Assembly (NCBI RefSeq): GCF_032268605.1
Contig: NZ_CP130318.1
Coordinates: 5,968,501 to 6,032,500 of the forward strand
Origin: Paenibacillus aurantius
GTDB lineage: Bacteria > Bacillota > Bacilli > Paenibacillales > NBRC-103111
Length of the DNA: 64,000 bases
Direction: 5' to 3'
This document shows, one piece after another, positions 34,300 to 43,780 of this stretch. Both the position numbers and the translations under genes were made by a program. The notes beneath the pieces were generated by a model. The model made no database searches. It saw only the letters and a list, made by a program, of their open reading frames with translations, and was not told where the DNA came from. Position 1 is the stretch's first letter, and each line of letters begins with the position of its first letter.

Positions 34300-35370
34300 A
34301 TGGAATTAACACGGAACGACACGAAGATTTTGAAGGGCATTGCGATTATGTTTATGGTTATGCTTCATCTTTTTGCACGTAAAGAGGTTGACGGACTTTA
34401 TGTAACCTTTCCCACCATCCATGGGGTACCGTTCGTCTATTATCTCGGATTGCTGGGAGATGCCTGCCCGCCAATCTACATGTTTGTGACCGGCTATGCG
34501 TTCTATCTTATAATGGATAAAGCGCCGAAAGGCATGACCAGACAGAACCTTACCCGGATCTTTAAGCTTTATCTCAATTATTGGGTCATTATGGCCATTT
34601 TCGTCCCGCTGGGGTTTCTCTTTGGTTACGGTGAGCCGTTTACAGGGGGGATGGCAAGGTTTTTCCTGGATTTTATAGGCTGGAATAATTCCTACAACGG
34701 CGCTTGGTGGTTCCTTCGGGTATACGTCATCATCGTCCTGGCTTCTCCCTTCCTGATCAAGCTTGTGAAGAAAATCCATCCCGTTGTCCTTCTTCTCCTA
34801 TCGGGAGCTGTTTATTTCGTAAGCTATCTTCAGAAAGTAAAAGGGATCATCCAGATTGGCGGCGAAGCGGATCATGTTCTTCTGCTGGTCGCCCTGTTGG
34901 GAATCACTCAGCTTTCCTTTTTCGTGGGTGCGGTCTTCGCCAAGTATTCTCTTTACTCCCGTCTTTACGCCCAATTGGGCAGCATTCGGTTCAAGAACAC
35001 ACTCTGTGTGTTTGGGATTTGTTTACTGGTCGTGTTCCACTCGATAATAGAATCGGCTATCATCGCTCCGATCAACGGAATCGCCTTTATATGTCTGTTC
35101 CTGCTTATGAACAAATCCAAGGGGATAGTGAAGGTGCTGGATTTTCTCGGCCACCATTCCACCAACATCTGGTTAACCCATATGTTCTTCTACCAGACGA
35201 TCTTTGTCGAATTGACCTTCTTCCCTAAGCATCCGGTTCTGATTTTCCTCTGGTTGATTGCTCTTTGCACCGCGGTTTCCTTCCCCATTCAGAAAATTTT
35301 AAAAGTCCTTTATAAAGCGATGGACAAACGTCCCGGCGTTTCGCCGGTCCAAGCCGAGCAGGCCGCCTAG
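34300..35370 (+). CDS. Acyltransferase-3 (OafA/YrhL-like) membrane protein
   Basis: 356-residue integral membrane acyltransferase with about ten helices. It starts ILKGIAIMFMVMLHLFAR, the family's helix 1 with the conserved His, and has a FVTGYAFYL stretch and NIWLTHMFFYQT near the end. Such proteins acylate cell-surface polysaccharide or exported small molecules. The gene is clearly more AT-rich than its neighbours, which suggests acquisition by transfer. It ends 4 bp inside the convergent gene at 35367-35603. GGGGG precedes the ATG. Confidence 0.88.
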   Translation: MELTRNDTKILKGIAIMFMVMLHLFARKEVDGLYVTFPTIHGVPFVYYLGLLGDACPPIYMFVTGYAFYLIMDKAPKGMTRQNLTRIFKLYLNYWVIMAIFVPLGFLFGYGEPFTGGMARFFLDFIGWNNSYNGAWWFLRVYVIIVLASPFLIKLVKKIHPVVLLLLSGAVYFVSYLQKVKGIIQIGGEADHVLLLVALLGITQLSFFVGAVFAKYSLYSRLYAQLGSIRFKNTLCVFGICLLVVFHSIIESAIIAPINGIAFICLFLLMNKSKGIVKVLDFLGHHSTNIWLTHMFFYQTIFVELTFFPKHPVLIFLWLIALCTAVSFPIQKILKVLYKAMDKRPGVSPVQAEQAA

Positions 35371-35603
35371 CCGTCCGATTCCCCATCGGATTCCGCCACT
35401 TCTTCGATGGTCATCCTGACGGGAACCAGCTCGAAGGCCTCCGGCTCCGGAGGCGCATAAATGCTCGCCTCCAGCCAAACGGCGGCCTGCTCCTCGTCTT
35501 GGAACCGCATGGCCTCGAACAGACGTCGCGAAGGAACGGCCATCCGGCTCCAGTACCAGCCTGTCTCCTTGTGCTTCAGCACCCAGCCCTGTCGGGTTTC
35601 CAT
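35367..35603 (-). CDS. Small hypothetical protein, 78 residues
   Basis: Soluble acidic protein (METRQGWVLKHKETGWYWS at the N-terminus; MTIEEVAESDGESDG at the end). The first 50 residues have a Trp-rich pattern with RLFEAMRFQDEEQAAVWLE. The start is chosen at 35603, seven bases after GGGAGGGG. It overlaps the convergent acyltransferase gene by 4 bp. No family is recognised. Confidence 0.6.
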   Translation of the reverse strand: METRQGWVLKHKETGWYWSRMAVPSRRLFEAMRFQDEEQAAVWLEASIYAPPEPEAFELVPVRMTIEEVAESDGESDG

Positions 35604-35848
35604 GGTCATCCCCTCCCGGTCCGTTTATCCTTCTCTTACCCGTCCCGGACCGGGTTTCCCCACGGAAGGCATGGGAGCCACGGGAGCTTAGCCTAATAAG
35701 GTTACCTCCCCACATGGGAAGACAGCAGAAAACGGCCGGGCCTCCGCCCCGCCGTTCTTGGTCGTCTTTCACCAAAGCCCCTCCTAAATGGTCCCGCCTC
35801 AGGGCATCCCATGCTCCCTAAACCAAAGGACTGGTTCTAGGTCCAGCG

Positions 35849-36352
35849 CTAAACCGTCTCCCGTTCCATCGCCACCGCACCGCTCCGCCGGAATACATTC
35901 AGCACCTTGCCGGCCTCGTCCACGGGAGCCTGAACGATCAGCACCACATGGCCGTCCTTCACGTAGGCTTCATAGATACGGGCCTCATCCTCCTGAAAGC
36001 CGTGCTCGATGAGCGCGGTCACCAGCGGGCTCGTTCCGTCCGCTATGGCGGCCTCGTTCAGCGCATCCGCGAACGGCCCGGCCGCCAGCAGACGGCCCAA
36101 GCCGGGCACGGCCAGCGCCCCAAGCCCGGTGAGGAAGCCGCTCACTCCGGTTACCGCCCCATTCTTATGCGCGGCAGGCGGGACCTGATCCATTTCCTGT
36201 ACACCCGTCAATATACGGATATCAGCCGCTTCCTCCCGTTCCCTGACGAGGAAAGAAAGATTATGGGCCGGGATTCCTTCGTCCGTTAGACGCTCGATCG
36301 CCTGAACGGCCTCCGGCTCCTCCTTGAAAATAGCCACCAGCTTCTTGTCCAT
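35849..36352 (-). CDS. General stress protein of the YflT type
   Basis: 167-residue protein with an N-terminal YflT-like (general stress protein 17M) region: KLVAIFKEEPEAVQAIERL, HNLSFLVRE. A Gly/Ala-rich hydrophobic hairpin follows (about 64-90, VTGVSGFLTGLGALAVPGLG), then a region with EARIYEAYVKDGHVVLIVQ, a known ending in this group. Members are often under sigma-B. The start has AACGGAGGAC. A LacI-type palindrome lies about 105 bp upstream, at the end of nagB. Confidence 0.85.
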   Translation of the reverse strand: MDKKLVAIFKEEPEAVQAIERLTDEGIPAHNLSFLVREREEAADIRILTGVQEMDQVPPAAHKNGAVTGVSGFLTGLGALAVPGLGRLLAAGPFADALNEAAIADGTSPLVTALIEHGFQEDEARIYEAYVKDGHVVLIVQAPVDEAGKVLNVFRRSGAVAMERETV

Positions 36353-36457
36353 TCTTGTCCTCCGTTTTCCGGCCGGGCTCCTCGCGAAAGCCGCGGCCGT
36401 TTTCCCTATTTTGCCTGTTCGGGAGTGGTTTTATGCCGGAAAGTGGGACAGAACGTG

Positions 36458-36469
36458 GTAATCGATTAC
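36458..36469. promoter_or_regulatory. Palindrome GTAATCGATTAC overlapping the nagB stop
   Basis: Same 12-bp palindrome as upstream of nagB (37240-37253). The TAA stop codon of nagB lies inside it. The central CG and symmetric arms are typical of LacI-family operators. Confidence 0.55.
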
Positions 36470-37215
36470 TTGGAAGCGACGCTGTCCTCCAATAGAGAAG
36501 CGGACTGCCGGTCCAGATAAAGCGTCCAATCCGGATGGGTCTTCAGAATGGTGGCGGGGACATGCTCGCTTACACGGTCGCCCTTCAGCGTCTCGTAGAC
36601 GGCTTTCGCCTTCACCTGGTTAGGAACGCAGGAAAGAATAACGCGGCTCTTCATCATTTGCTGGACGGTCATGGTGATGGCCTGCTTGGGCACCTCGTCG
36701 ACGGAAGGGAACCAGCCCTCACGCACCTGTTGGGCCTTGCAGTCCTGATCCAGGTCCACGATCTTATAAGGGACGGTGGTCTGAAAATCGGCGGGCGGGT
36801 CATTGAAGGCAATGTGGGCATTCTCCCCAATGCCGATCAGTGCCAAATCGATAGGGAGCCGGGTGAGCTCTTCCCCGAGTCTCTTCAGGTTAGCCTGCAC
36901 ATCTCCTTCCCCGTTAACAAAATGAGCCTGCGAAACGGGGGCGAAGGATAGAAAGCGTTCCTTCAAATATTTGCGGAAGCTTGCCGGATGCGATTCCGAA
37001 AGTCCGACGTATTCGTCGAGATGGAACATCTCCACCTTGCTCCAATCAATGGCTTTCTCCTGCAGCGCTTGCAAAAAAGTGAACTGCGACGCCCCGGTCG
37101 AAAGAACGATCCGGGCATAGCCCTGCTTGCCGATGCAGGCGTTAAGGATTTCCTCCGCCCGTCCGGCCGCCTCCCGACCGAGCCCCTCCGCTGTTTGGGC
37201 CACATGAATCTTCAT
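36466..37215 (-). CDS. nagB: Glucosamine-6-phosphate deaminase
   Basis: 249-residue enzyme turning glucosamine-6-phosphate into fructose-6-phosphate and ammonia. The SIS-like fold shows IVLSTGASQFTFL, MFHLDEYVGL with the catalytic Asp, the active-site GIGENAHIAFNDPP, and a VPNQVKAKAV segment. It is the next step after NagA, encoded 25 kb away. The gene is flanked by two copies of a TAATCGATTA palindrome, one in the promoter region and one over the stop codon, so a dedicated repressor is likely. A strong TTGGAGG site precedes the ATG. Confidence 0.92.
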   Translation of the reverse strand: MKIHVAQTAEGLGREAAGRAEEILNACIGKQGYARIVLSTGASQFTFLQALQEKAIDWSKVEMFHLDEYVGLSESHPASFRKYLKERFLSFAPVSQAHFVNGEGDVQANLKRLGEELTRLPIDLALIGIGENAHIAFNDPPADFQTTVPYKIVDLDQDCKAQQVREGWFPSVDEVPKQAITMTVQQMMKSRVILSCVPNQVKAKAVYETLKGDRVSEHVPATILKTHPDWTLYLDRQSASLLEDSVASK

Positions 37216-37238
37216 GCTCCAACCTCCAAGGATTGATA

Positions 37239-37254
37239 TAGTAATCGATTACTA
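37239..37254. promoter_or_regulatory. Operator palindrome upstream of nagB
   Basis: TAGTAATCGATTACTA is a perfect 16-bp palindrome 24 bp before the nagB start. Its core is repeated at 36458-36469. Confidence 0.65.
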
Positions 37255-37510
37255 ATTTAGTTTAGCATATGCCCATTCCTCTGTCATGGTCTTTTTCTTC
37301 TTTCGAAGCAGCCGGCAACCATAGAAGAAGCTCCTCCCCCTAAGCAGGAAAAAGCTTCTCCGGCCCAGGAATCCGCCCCTCCTAGGCTGCGAATCCCCCG
37401 ATGAAGACCGAACGAAGCTCTCCCGAATTCATTCCCTCGACCATGAGGAAGACCCGACGAAACGTCAACGGGTTGACGTTCGCATAGCCGGCCTCCTGTC
37501 AAATAGCGTC

Positions 37511-38569
37511 CTACTTTCTCCACACCGGCCCGGGACGGGAGCCCGCCCCGGGTGTCAGAGCCTCTACCGTCGGCCATCCGTCTTTCCACACAAGCGGATC
37601 GATCATAAGGGGCCGGCGGGTCGCACCGTTCGGAAGGAGCGGATCGGCTTTATCCACCGCATGGTAGACGAGCCAGTCGGTGCCCGCGTCATCGCGGATG
37701 ACGGCATTGTGGCCCGGGCCCGTGAACGGCTTCGCCACCTTCTGTGACTCAAAATGTCCCGTCAGCAGAAGCGTCCCGTCCGAAACCTTCAGGTCGCTCC
37801 CCTCCTTGTCCACATACGGTCCCTTAAGCGAGGAAGAACGTCCGACGGATACGCTGTATCCGCTTGCCGCGCCTTCGCAACAGGAGCCTCTTGAGCCGAA
37901 GAAATAGTAGTATCCGTCCCGCTTGATCAAATAGGCCGCCTCAAAGGCGGGCCCGGCGATCGGGAACGGCTCTCCCTCCGTCTTCAACCCGTCGGCCGAC
38001 AGGGCGATGCCGTATATGCCGTGAAAGCTCCCCCAAATCAGATAGGACTTGCCGTCCTCCTCCACGTAATGCATAGGGTCGATGGAATTGGCTACCCCTA
38101 CATCGGCACTGTCAAAAAGCTTTCCCCGGTCCTCGAACGGCCCTTCCGGCTTATCCGACACCGCCACGCCGATCCCGGGATTGCTGTCCCCCCAGGCGGA
38201 CATCGCGTAATACAGGTAGTAGCGCCCGTTGAAATAAGAGATATCCGGGGCCCACACGCCCCCGTAACCATGCCATGCCGGCTTCTCGGCAAAAGCGTTG
38301 CCGATCGCTTTCCAGTGAACGAGATCCTTCGATTGGATGACGGGAACCGTGCGGTCCCCTTGGCCGTCTCCCCAATCATCCTCGGTTCCATAGGCATAGA
38401 AGAATCCATCCTGGGCCCGGATCACGGACGGATCGGCTAGAACCGGCTCAAAAACGGGGTTCTCGTACGTCAGCGCCACGGGACGGCTCTGTTTATCCTG
38501 AATCAATCCGGCCGCTATGACGGCAGCCGTAACGGCCGCGATGGCTATTTTCCTTAATAGTTGTTTCAT
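37511..38569 (-). CDS. Glycoside hydrolase family 43, arabinanase-like, exported
   Basis: 352-residue secreted or membrane-anchored enzyme. An N-terminal signal/anchor helix (about 8-22) precedes a five-bladed GH43 propeller. Catalytic acids are visible as LADPSVI (base), ANSIDPMHY (modulator) and PAFEAAYLI (acid), with WAPDISYFNGRYYLYY typical of arabinan-degrading members. Expected activity is hydrolysis of arabinan or xylan side chains outside the cell; the exact specificity is not certain. CAGGGAGGATAGG precedes the ATG. It has no transporter partner next to it. Confidence 0.88.
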   Translation of the reverse strand: MKQLLRKIAIAAVTAAVIAAGLIQDKQSRPVALTYENPVFEPVLADPSVIRAQDGFFYAYGTEDDWGDGQGDRTVPVIQSKDLVHWKAIGNAFAEKPAWHGYGGVWAPDISYFNGRYYLYYAMSAWGDSNPGIGVAVSDKPEGPFEDRGKLFDSADVGVANSIDPMHYVEEDGKSYLIWGSFHGIYGIALSADGLKTEGEPFPIAGPAFEAAYLIKRDGYYYFFGSRGSCCEGAASGYSVSVGRSSSLKGPYVDKEGSDLKVSDGTLLLTGHFESQKVAKPFTGPGHNAVIRDDAGTDWLVYHAVDKADPLLPNGATRRPLMIDPLVWKDGWPTVEALTPGAGSRPGPVWRK

Positions 38570-39067
38570 CCTATCCTCCCTGGTTTCGATAAATGGCTAA
38601 AGGCTCGACCGTTTCCTCCAACCGTCCCTGGAGAGGATTGTAGAGAAAACGTATTTATATGGCCTGTATGCGGTTTCTTCTCATTTTCTCCTACAACCCC
38701 ACACAAAGCAATATGTAACTCCAATATTTTCGGGTGGTTTCGAATGATTGTCAGATAAACCGTTCACCATCCCTCATCTGCGGAACCTCCTTATACTCAT
38801 GATGGAGATGCTGATGCCCGCTCCTGGCAGGGCCAGCAGCTTTCCGGTTTTTTGTCGAACGCGCCCGTTCCCAAGGGACTTTAAGACCGGGTATGCAGAC
38901 CCTTTCCATATCCATCCACCGTGCTATGATGGGGGAACACCCTGTGACAAGCCGTAAGAACCATAGGGCCGTTCGGCCTTGCCGCCTCTGCGGTGACCGG
39001 ATGGCCCTTTTGGTCACTAGGTATTGACAACGGGTCAACTCATCATTAAGAGGAGGAGTATTGTTAG
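38570..39067. other. Intergenic region between divergent genes
   Basis: About 500 bp holding the promoters of the GH43 and metalloprotease genes. TTGAC-AACGG-GTCAA (39024-39038) is a short inverted repeat 30 bp before the protease start and could be an operator or overlap a -35 element. No gene is supported. Confidence 0.4.
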
Positions 39068-41107
39068 ATGAACACCCGCAAAATGCTGAGCCTTTTCTCT
39101 TCTCTGGTTTTGACTGGAAGCCTTCTCGCCCCCTCTTCTCTGCTGGCCCAGCCTGCCGGCTATAATCCTAATCCCTCCGTGCAGGATATCGGGTCGAAGC
39201 TCCGCTCCGAAACGCTGGCTGATGTGAAGGCGGAGAACCGGCTGGATTTAAGCGGCAGCGAAGCGCAAGCTCCCCAGGCATCCGGCGCGGGTGCAAGCGT
39301 ATCCCCCCAGGATGTGGGACTCGTGAAGAAATGGCTGACCAATAACGACTACACGGGCAAATACGCCCTTACCGATTTCACCCTCCGCGCCGTCGGCAAA
39401 TACGGGGAAGTCTGGGTGGCCAATAACTTGAGCTATCCGGCCGGGGACCCGCGCAACGGCCTGGTTACCATCACCGACGCCCAGGTGAAGTACCTGCTCG
39501 ATGAATTCGACAACCGGATGTACGAGAAGGAGGTCGAGTTCTTCGGTGCGCCGAAGGAACGCAAAGGGGAAGACGGCTACAACGGCTGGTACAAGGACGA
39601 CTCCGGCCGCACCGTTATCCTGATCGACAACATCAAGGACCAAAGCTATTATCAGTCCAATTATCCGAGCTATATCGCCGGGTACTTCTCCCCGACGATC
39701 AGCGATTTTGCCGACCGCAACATCATGACCGTCGACTGCCTCGACTGGGTTAACCGGACCGGTCCGACGGCGGCCAAGCCTTATCTGTACGAGGGTACCT
39801 TTGCCCATGAGTTCCAGCATCTGCTCCACCGCGATTCGGATGCCGGGGAAGAGAATTTCATTAACGAAGGCCTGTCGGACTTCGCGCAGTTCCTTGTCGG
39901 CTACGGCCATTCCCAGGGGCACGTGGATTTCTTCATGAATCACCTGCGCAACTCGCTCACGCTGTGGGGCGACCAGTCCGATCTTCAGATTCTCGGGGAT
40001 TACGGCAACGCGTACCTGTTCCAGCTCTACCTGTATGACCAGTACGGCGAAGCCTTCATCCAGGATGAATTCAAGAGCCCGCTGAAAGGGATCGCGAGCG
40101 TCAACGAGGCACTGGCCAAGGTCGGCGCGAACAAAACGTTCGAGCAGGTCTATGCCGATTACATGACCGCCATCATGCTTGACGGGAGCTACCAGGGGGA
40201 CCGGAGCACCTACTCCTTCTCCTCCATCGACCTGAAGCCGAACCTGCAGGCCTCGCAGCTGCCGGACAAGCTGGCTCCCGCCTGGGGAACGGATTTCAAG
40301 GTGATCACCCCGAACCAGAAGATCGACCATCTGTATTTCAAGGGGCTCGACTTCCTCGGCACGAAATGGACCACAGCCCAGGATCCCGCGAGAGGACCGG
40401 TTCTGTGGGGCAACAGCGGCGATCAGGCGGACAACTTCCTGATTAAGGAGCTGGATCTTACCGGAGAGACGAAGCCGTCCCTGTCCTTCGATACGAAGTA
40501 TGATATCGAAGAGCAGTGGGATTTCGGCGCGGTTCAAGTATCCACGGATAACGGCAAAACCTGGACCTCCCTGTCCAACGCGCATACCCGCAGCGACTTG
40601 GTGGAGGACGGCTATCCGAGAATCAAAGCGAACCTTCCCGGCTTCACCGGAAGCTCGAACGGCTGGGTAACGGAAACGTTCGACCTGAGCGCCTACGCGG
40701 GCAAGAAGGTTCTCGTCGGCTTCCGCTACATGACCGACTGGGGCTACAACGAAGCCGGCTGGTACCTGTCCAACCTTAAGCTGAACGGCGCCGTGATCGA
40801 TCCGATGACCTCGACCTCCGGCTTCCTGAGCCTGGAGCAGGCGACGAAGGAATATGTGAACTACCAGATCCAGTTCATCGGCGAGAAGAAAGGTCTCGCA
40901 AACGGAACGGACAACCATGCCAAGGTCATCCGCTTTGACGACCTGCTGAACATGTCCGAGAAGGATGTCCTCGACCTGCGGGATATGCTGCACAGCTCCC
41001 AGTACAGCCGGATCGTTATGATGACCACCTACGCCGCACCGGAAGGCAAGAACGGCAGCGTAAGCTATGATTACAGCGTCGTCATGAAATCCGACAAGAA
41101 AAAGTAA
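39068..41107 (+). CDS. Secreted zinc metalloprotease with C-terminal jelly-roll domain
   Basis: 679-residue exported protease. Signal peptide about 1-28 (SLLAQPA). The zinc site is HEFQHLLH, followed by the third ligand region NEGLSDFAQFLVGYG, the arrangement of immune inhibitor A/M6-like and related gluzincins. The C-terminal third (about 420-580) has beta-sandwich phrases, QVSTDNGKTWTSLS, FDLSAYAGKKVLVGFRYMTD and GWYLSNLKLNG, matching choice-of-anchor/MAM-like domains seen in such proteases. It probably degrades host or environmental protein. A terminator follows. Confidence 0.88.
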   Translation: MNTRKMLSLFSSLVLTGSLLAPSSLLAQPAGYNPNPSVQDIGSKLRSETLADVKAENRLDLSGSEAQAPQASGAGASVSPQDVGLVKKWLTNNDYTGKYALTDFTLRAVGKYGEVWVANNLSYPAGDPRNGLVTITDAQVKYLLDEFDNRMYEKEVEFFGAPKERKGEDGYNGWYKDDSGRTVILIDNIKDQSYYQSNYPSYIAGYFSPTISDFADRNIMTVDCLDWVNRTGPTAAKPYLYEGTFAHEFQHLLHRDSDAGEENFINEGLSDFAQFLVGYGHSQGHVDFFMNHLRNSLTLWGDQSDLQILGDYGNAYLFQLYLYDQYGEAFIQDEFKSPLKGIASVNEALAKVGANKTFEQVYADYMTAIMLDGSYQGDRSTYSFSSIDLKPNLQASQLPDKLAPAWGTDFKVITPNQKIDHLYFKGLDFLGTKWTTAQDPARGPVLWGNSGDQADNFLIKELDLTGETKPSLSFDTKYDIEEQWDFGAVQVSTDNGKTWTSLSNAHTRSDLVEDGYPRIKANLPGFTGSSNGWVTETFDLSAYAGKKVLVGFRYMTDWGYNEAGWYLSNLKLNGAVIDPMTSTSGFLSLEQATKEYVNYQIQFIGEKKGLANGTDNHAKVIRFDDLLNMSEKDVLDLRDMLHSSQYSRIVMMTTYAAPEGKNGSVSYDYSVVMKSDKKK

Positions 41108-41114
41108 GCCATCT

Positions 41115-41149
41115 CCGCCGCCGGGCCTCACCGGCGGCGGTTTTATTTT
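41115..41149 (+). terminator. Intrinsic terminator
   Basis: CCGCCGCCGG/CCGGCGGCGG hairpin followed by TTTTATTTT. Confidence 0.93.
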
Positions 41150-41286
41150 GCCGGCAAGCGTGCATGGAGTGGTTCCCATGTGGTACCTATAAGCATTGTC
41201 CTCTCCCGGAAGGTATGGTATCCTGACACCTAGACTGGATGGGCACCGCAGATTGACACCAAACCAACCTAAGGAGACGAGCTGCT

Positions 41287-42099
41287 GTGGGAATGAAGCT
41301 GGGGATCATTACCCCAAGGACCGAGCAAGGGTTCAAGACAGCCGCGGAATTCGAGCTGGATTTTGTGGAATATGCGTTTAGCGACGGACGGGAAGTGGAG
41401 AAAACTTACCCGGACACAGAGGAGTTTCTGGGGAACGTTCCCCGGATCAAGGGCTGGATCCGCTCCTACGGGGTCGGCCTGCAGTCGGTGGGCCGCTGGG
41501 GACAGCAGCGCTGGGAGGGGAACGGCAAGCTGGTGGAGCAGGAGCTCGCCAAGTGCTTGGAGATGATCGACGCGGCAAGTGAGCTCGAATGCCCTAACTT
41601 CGTCGTCGGCTGCAACGAAATCGAAGGCCTCTCCTTCGAGGAGAACGGCCGCCACGCCGTCGAATTCTTTTCCCGGCTCGTCGACTACGCCTCCCCGAAA
41701 GGAGTCCGGGTCTCGGTCTATAACTGCCACTGGACCAACTTCGTGGACCAGGCAGGGGCCTGGGAAGCCGTTCTTGGGGAGATTCCGGAGCTTGGCATCA
41801 AGTTCGATCCCTCCCATTCCCGGTATGCCGGGCGGGATTATTTGAAGGAAGCCCGGGACTGGGGCGGACGCTTCGGCCATGTCCATCTGAAAGGCTCCCT
41901 GATCATAGACGGGGAGCGGTTCGACGACCCGCCCGCCGGCCTGGACCAGACGGACTGGCCCTCCCTCCTGTCCGTCCTGTACGCCCATCGCTACGAGGGC
42001 GGCCTGAGCATCGAGCCGCACTCCTCGGTGTGGAACGGGGAGCTCGGCCGGAAGGGCATCCGTTTTACGGTGGACTACATGCGGAAGCTCATTTTGTAG
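41287..42099 (+). CDS. Sugar phosphate isomerase/epimerase (TIM-barrel)
   Basis: 270-residue protein of the xylose isomerase-like AP endonuclease-2 fold. It shows LGIITPRTEQGFKTAAEFELDFVEY, the metal-site ECPNFVVGCNE, VYNCHWTNFV, GIKFDPSHSRYAG and GHVHLKG with conserved His and Asp/Glu, and SIEPHSSVW. It would interconvert a sugar or polyol; the substrate is not known. The start is GTG at 41287 (AAGGAG upstream) with an ATG two codons later as alternative. It is monocistronic, with a strong terminator after it. Confidence 0.88.
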   Translation: MGMKLGIITPRTEQGFKTAAEFELDFVEYAFSDGREVEKTYPDTEEFLGNVPRIKGWIRSYGVGLQSVGRWGQQRWEGNGKLVEQELAKCLEMIDAASELECPNFVVGCNEIEGLSFEENGRHAVEFFSRLVDYASPKGVRVSVYNCHWTNFVDQAGAWEAVLGEIPELGIKFDPSHSRYAGRDYLKEARDWGGRFGHVHLKGSLIIDGERFDDPPAGLDQTDWPSLLSVLYAHRYEGGLSIEPHSSVWNGELGRKGIRFTVDYMRKLIL

Positions 42100-42186
42100 C
42101 GGCGCTGGAAGCTCTACCGGTCCTCCCTTCCCGGGCGGCAGAACCGTTCTTAGCTTAGCGCCTCTCCCCCCGGGCGGATTAACCCC

Positions 42187-42229
42187 AAAAAGGCATCTTG
42201 GCGGCAGGGCCGCCCAAGATGCCTTTTTG
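42187..42229. terminator. Bidirectional terminator
   Basis: AAAAAGGCATCTTGG and CCAAGATGCCTTTTT arms between convergent genes. Confidence 0.93.
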
Positions 42230-42274
42230 CTGGATAAGGGGGTGCATGCTGTACAGGGTCCGGCGCCTGCCTGC

Positions 42275-43630
42275 TCAGCCTATCGTGATTTTGCCCTCCG
42301 GGTAGCGGAAGCGTTCCTTCTTCTGCTGGGGGGTCAGGGAGTACGCAAGCGAAACGGGGCCGAGGCGTCCGACAAACATAAGGAGAATGAGGAACATTTT
42401 TCCCGCGTCGGTAAGCTGGGCCGTCAAGCCCAGGGACATGCCCGCCGTAGCGTAAGCCGATACCGTTTCGAACAGGACGCCGAGGAAGCTGTACTCCTCC
42501 GTAATGGAAAGCACCATGGCCGACAGCACGACGAGAATGAACGAAAGCAGGGTGAACGTAATCGCTTTGTAGATCCGGTCTTTCGCGATTCGCCGCTCGA
42601 ACAGGACGATGTCCTCCTTGCCCCGCACCATCGCCAGGGTGGCTCCGATCAGAATGACGAAGGTCGTCACCTTGATTCCTCCGCCGGACGATCCAGGCGC
42701 CGCCCCGATGAACATAAGGATCATGACAAAAAACTGCGTAGCCTGGCGCATCGAGGACAGATCGAGCGTCGTTACCCCCGCCGAACGCGACGAGACGGAC
42801 TGCAGCATGGCTCCGAAGGTTTTGCCCATAGGCGACAGCGGCTGCAGGGTATGGGGATTCGTATACTCGAACACAAGGATAACGAGCGTGCCCACCACAA
42901 TGAGAACAGCCGAAGCACTCAGCACCACCTGGCTGTGCAGGGTCAGCTTCCGGTTCCGGGGGTACGTGAGCAGGTCGGAGATGACGATAAAGCCGATCCC
43001 CCCGAGGAAAATCAAGATCATGGCCACCACGTTGATGAACGGGTCCCCCACATAATGGATAAAGCTTCCGGGTCTTCCGGAAAAGCTGCCGAACAGATCG
43101 AAGCCGGCATTGTTGAAGATGGACACGCTGTGAAAGATGCCGAAGTAGACGGCTTGTCCGAACGGCATTTCCAGAGACCAGCGGGAGGTAAGCAGCACGG
43201 CCCCCGTCAGCTCGATCATCAGGGCATAGAGAAGCACCTTGCGAACCAGCCGGACGACCCCTTCGGCCGAATGGTGATTCATCGCCTCCTGCAGAATAAG
43301 CCGTTCCTGGTAGGAAATGCGGCGCCGGAGCACGAAAGCGATCAGGGTGGACATGGTCATGAAGCCCAGGCCCCCGATCTGGACGAGCACGAGGATCACG
43401 AGCTCCCCGAAGACGGTGAGGTCAGCCCCCGTGTTGAATACGGACAAGCCCGTCACACAGGTAGCCGACGTGGCGGTGAACAACGCGTCCAAATAGGACA
43501 GCCGGCCTTCCCCGGCATAGGCCTGGGGAAGAGACAGCAGCACCGATCCCACCAGGATGAGGACGATAAACCCGAGGGCCAGCACCTGCGGAGGGCTAAG
43601 TATCAATTTTTTGCGGGAACGCTTGACCAT
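42275..43630 (-). CDS. Potassium channel-like subunit KtrB/TrkH
   Basis: 451-residue potassium uptake protein with the fourfold M1-P-M2 repeat of the SKT superfamily. Selectivity-filter segments are visible as TSATCVTGL, FNNAGFD, SSRSAGVTT and SAYATAGMSLG, each with the key glycine. It works with a KtrA/KtrC-type RCK subunit, which is not encoded nearby, as for the ktrCD arrangement in Bacillus. GGAG precedes the ATG. Confidence 0.93.
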   Translation of the reverse strand: MVKRSRKKLILSPPQVLALGFIVLILVGSVLLSLPQAYAGEGRLSYLDALFTATSATCVTGLSVFNTGADLTVFGELVILVLVQIGGLGFMTMSTLIAFVLRRRISYQERLILQEAMNHHSAEGVVRLVRKVLLYALMIELTGAVLLTSRWSLEMPFGQAVYFGIFHSVSIFNNAGFDLFGSFSGRPGSFIHYVGDPFINVVAMILIFLGGIGFIVISDLLTYPRNRKLTLHSQVVLSASAVLIVVGTLVILVFEYTNPHTLQPLSPMGKTFGAMLQSVSSRSAGVTTLDLSSMRQATQFFVMILMFIGAAPGSSGGGIKVTTFVILIGATLAMVRGKEDIVLFERRIAKDRIYKAITFTLLSFILVVLSAMVLSITEEYSFLGVLFETVSAYATAGMSLGLTAQLTDAGKMFLILLMFVGRLGPVSLAYSLTPQQKKERFRYPEGKITIG

Positions 43631-43780
43631 AAGGAGAACTCCGTAGTATATGACGTTTGCGACTATTTTAAGCTTTGGGAGTCCGCAAGTAAAGAGGGAC
43701 GGCCGCTGTCCCCTCCCTGCCGGTGCAGGGGAGCGGTTAGCGGCCGTCCTTTTAATTCCCGGTTCTGATCGCCGTCGGAT

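Noticed and set aside
37284-37589. A 101-codon minus-strand frame downstream of GH43
   Set aside because: It overlaps the GH43 3' end in another frame and lacks a start signal and protein-like composition.
39248-41179. A 643-codon open frame on the minus strand
   Set aside because: Antisense to the metalloprotease gene with its signal peptide and zinc site.
42227-43768. A 513-codon open frame on the plus strand
   Set aside because: Antisense to the KtrB gene; extremely hydrophilic Gln/His/Arg composition and no ribosome-binding site.
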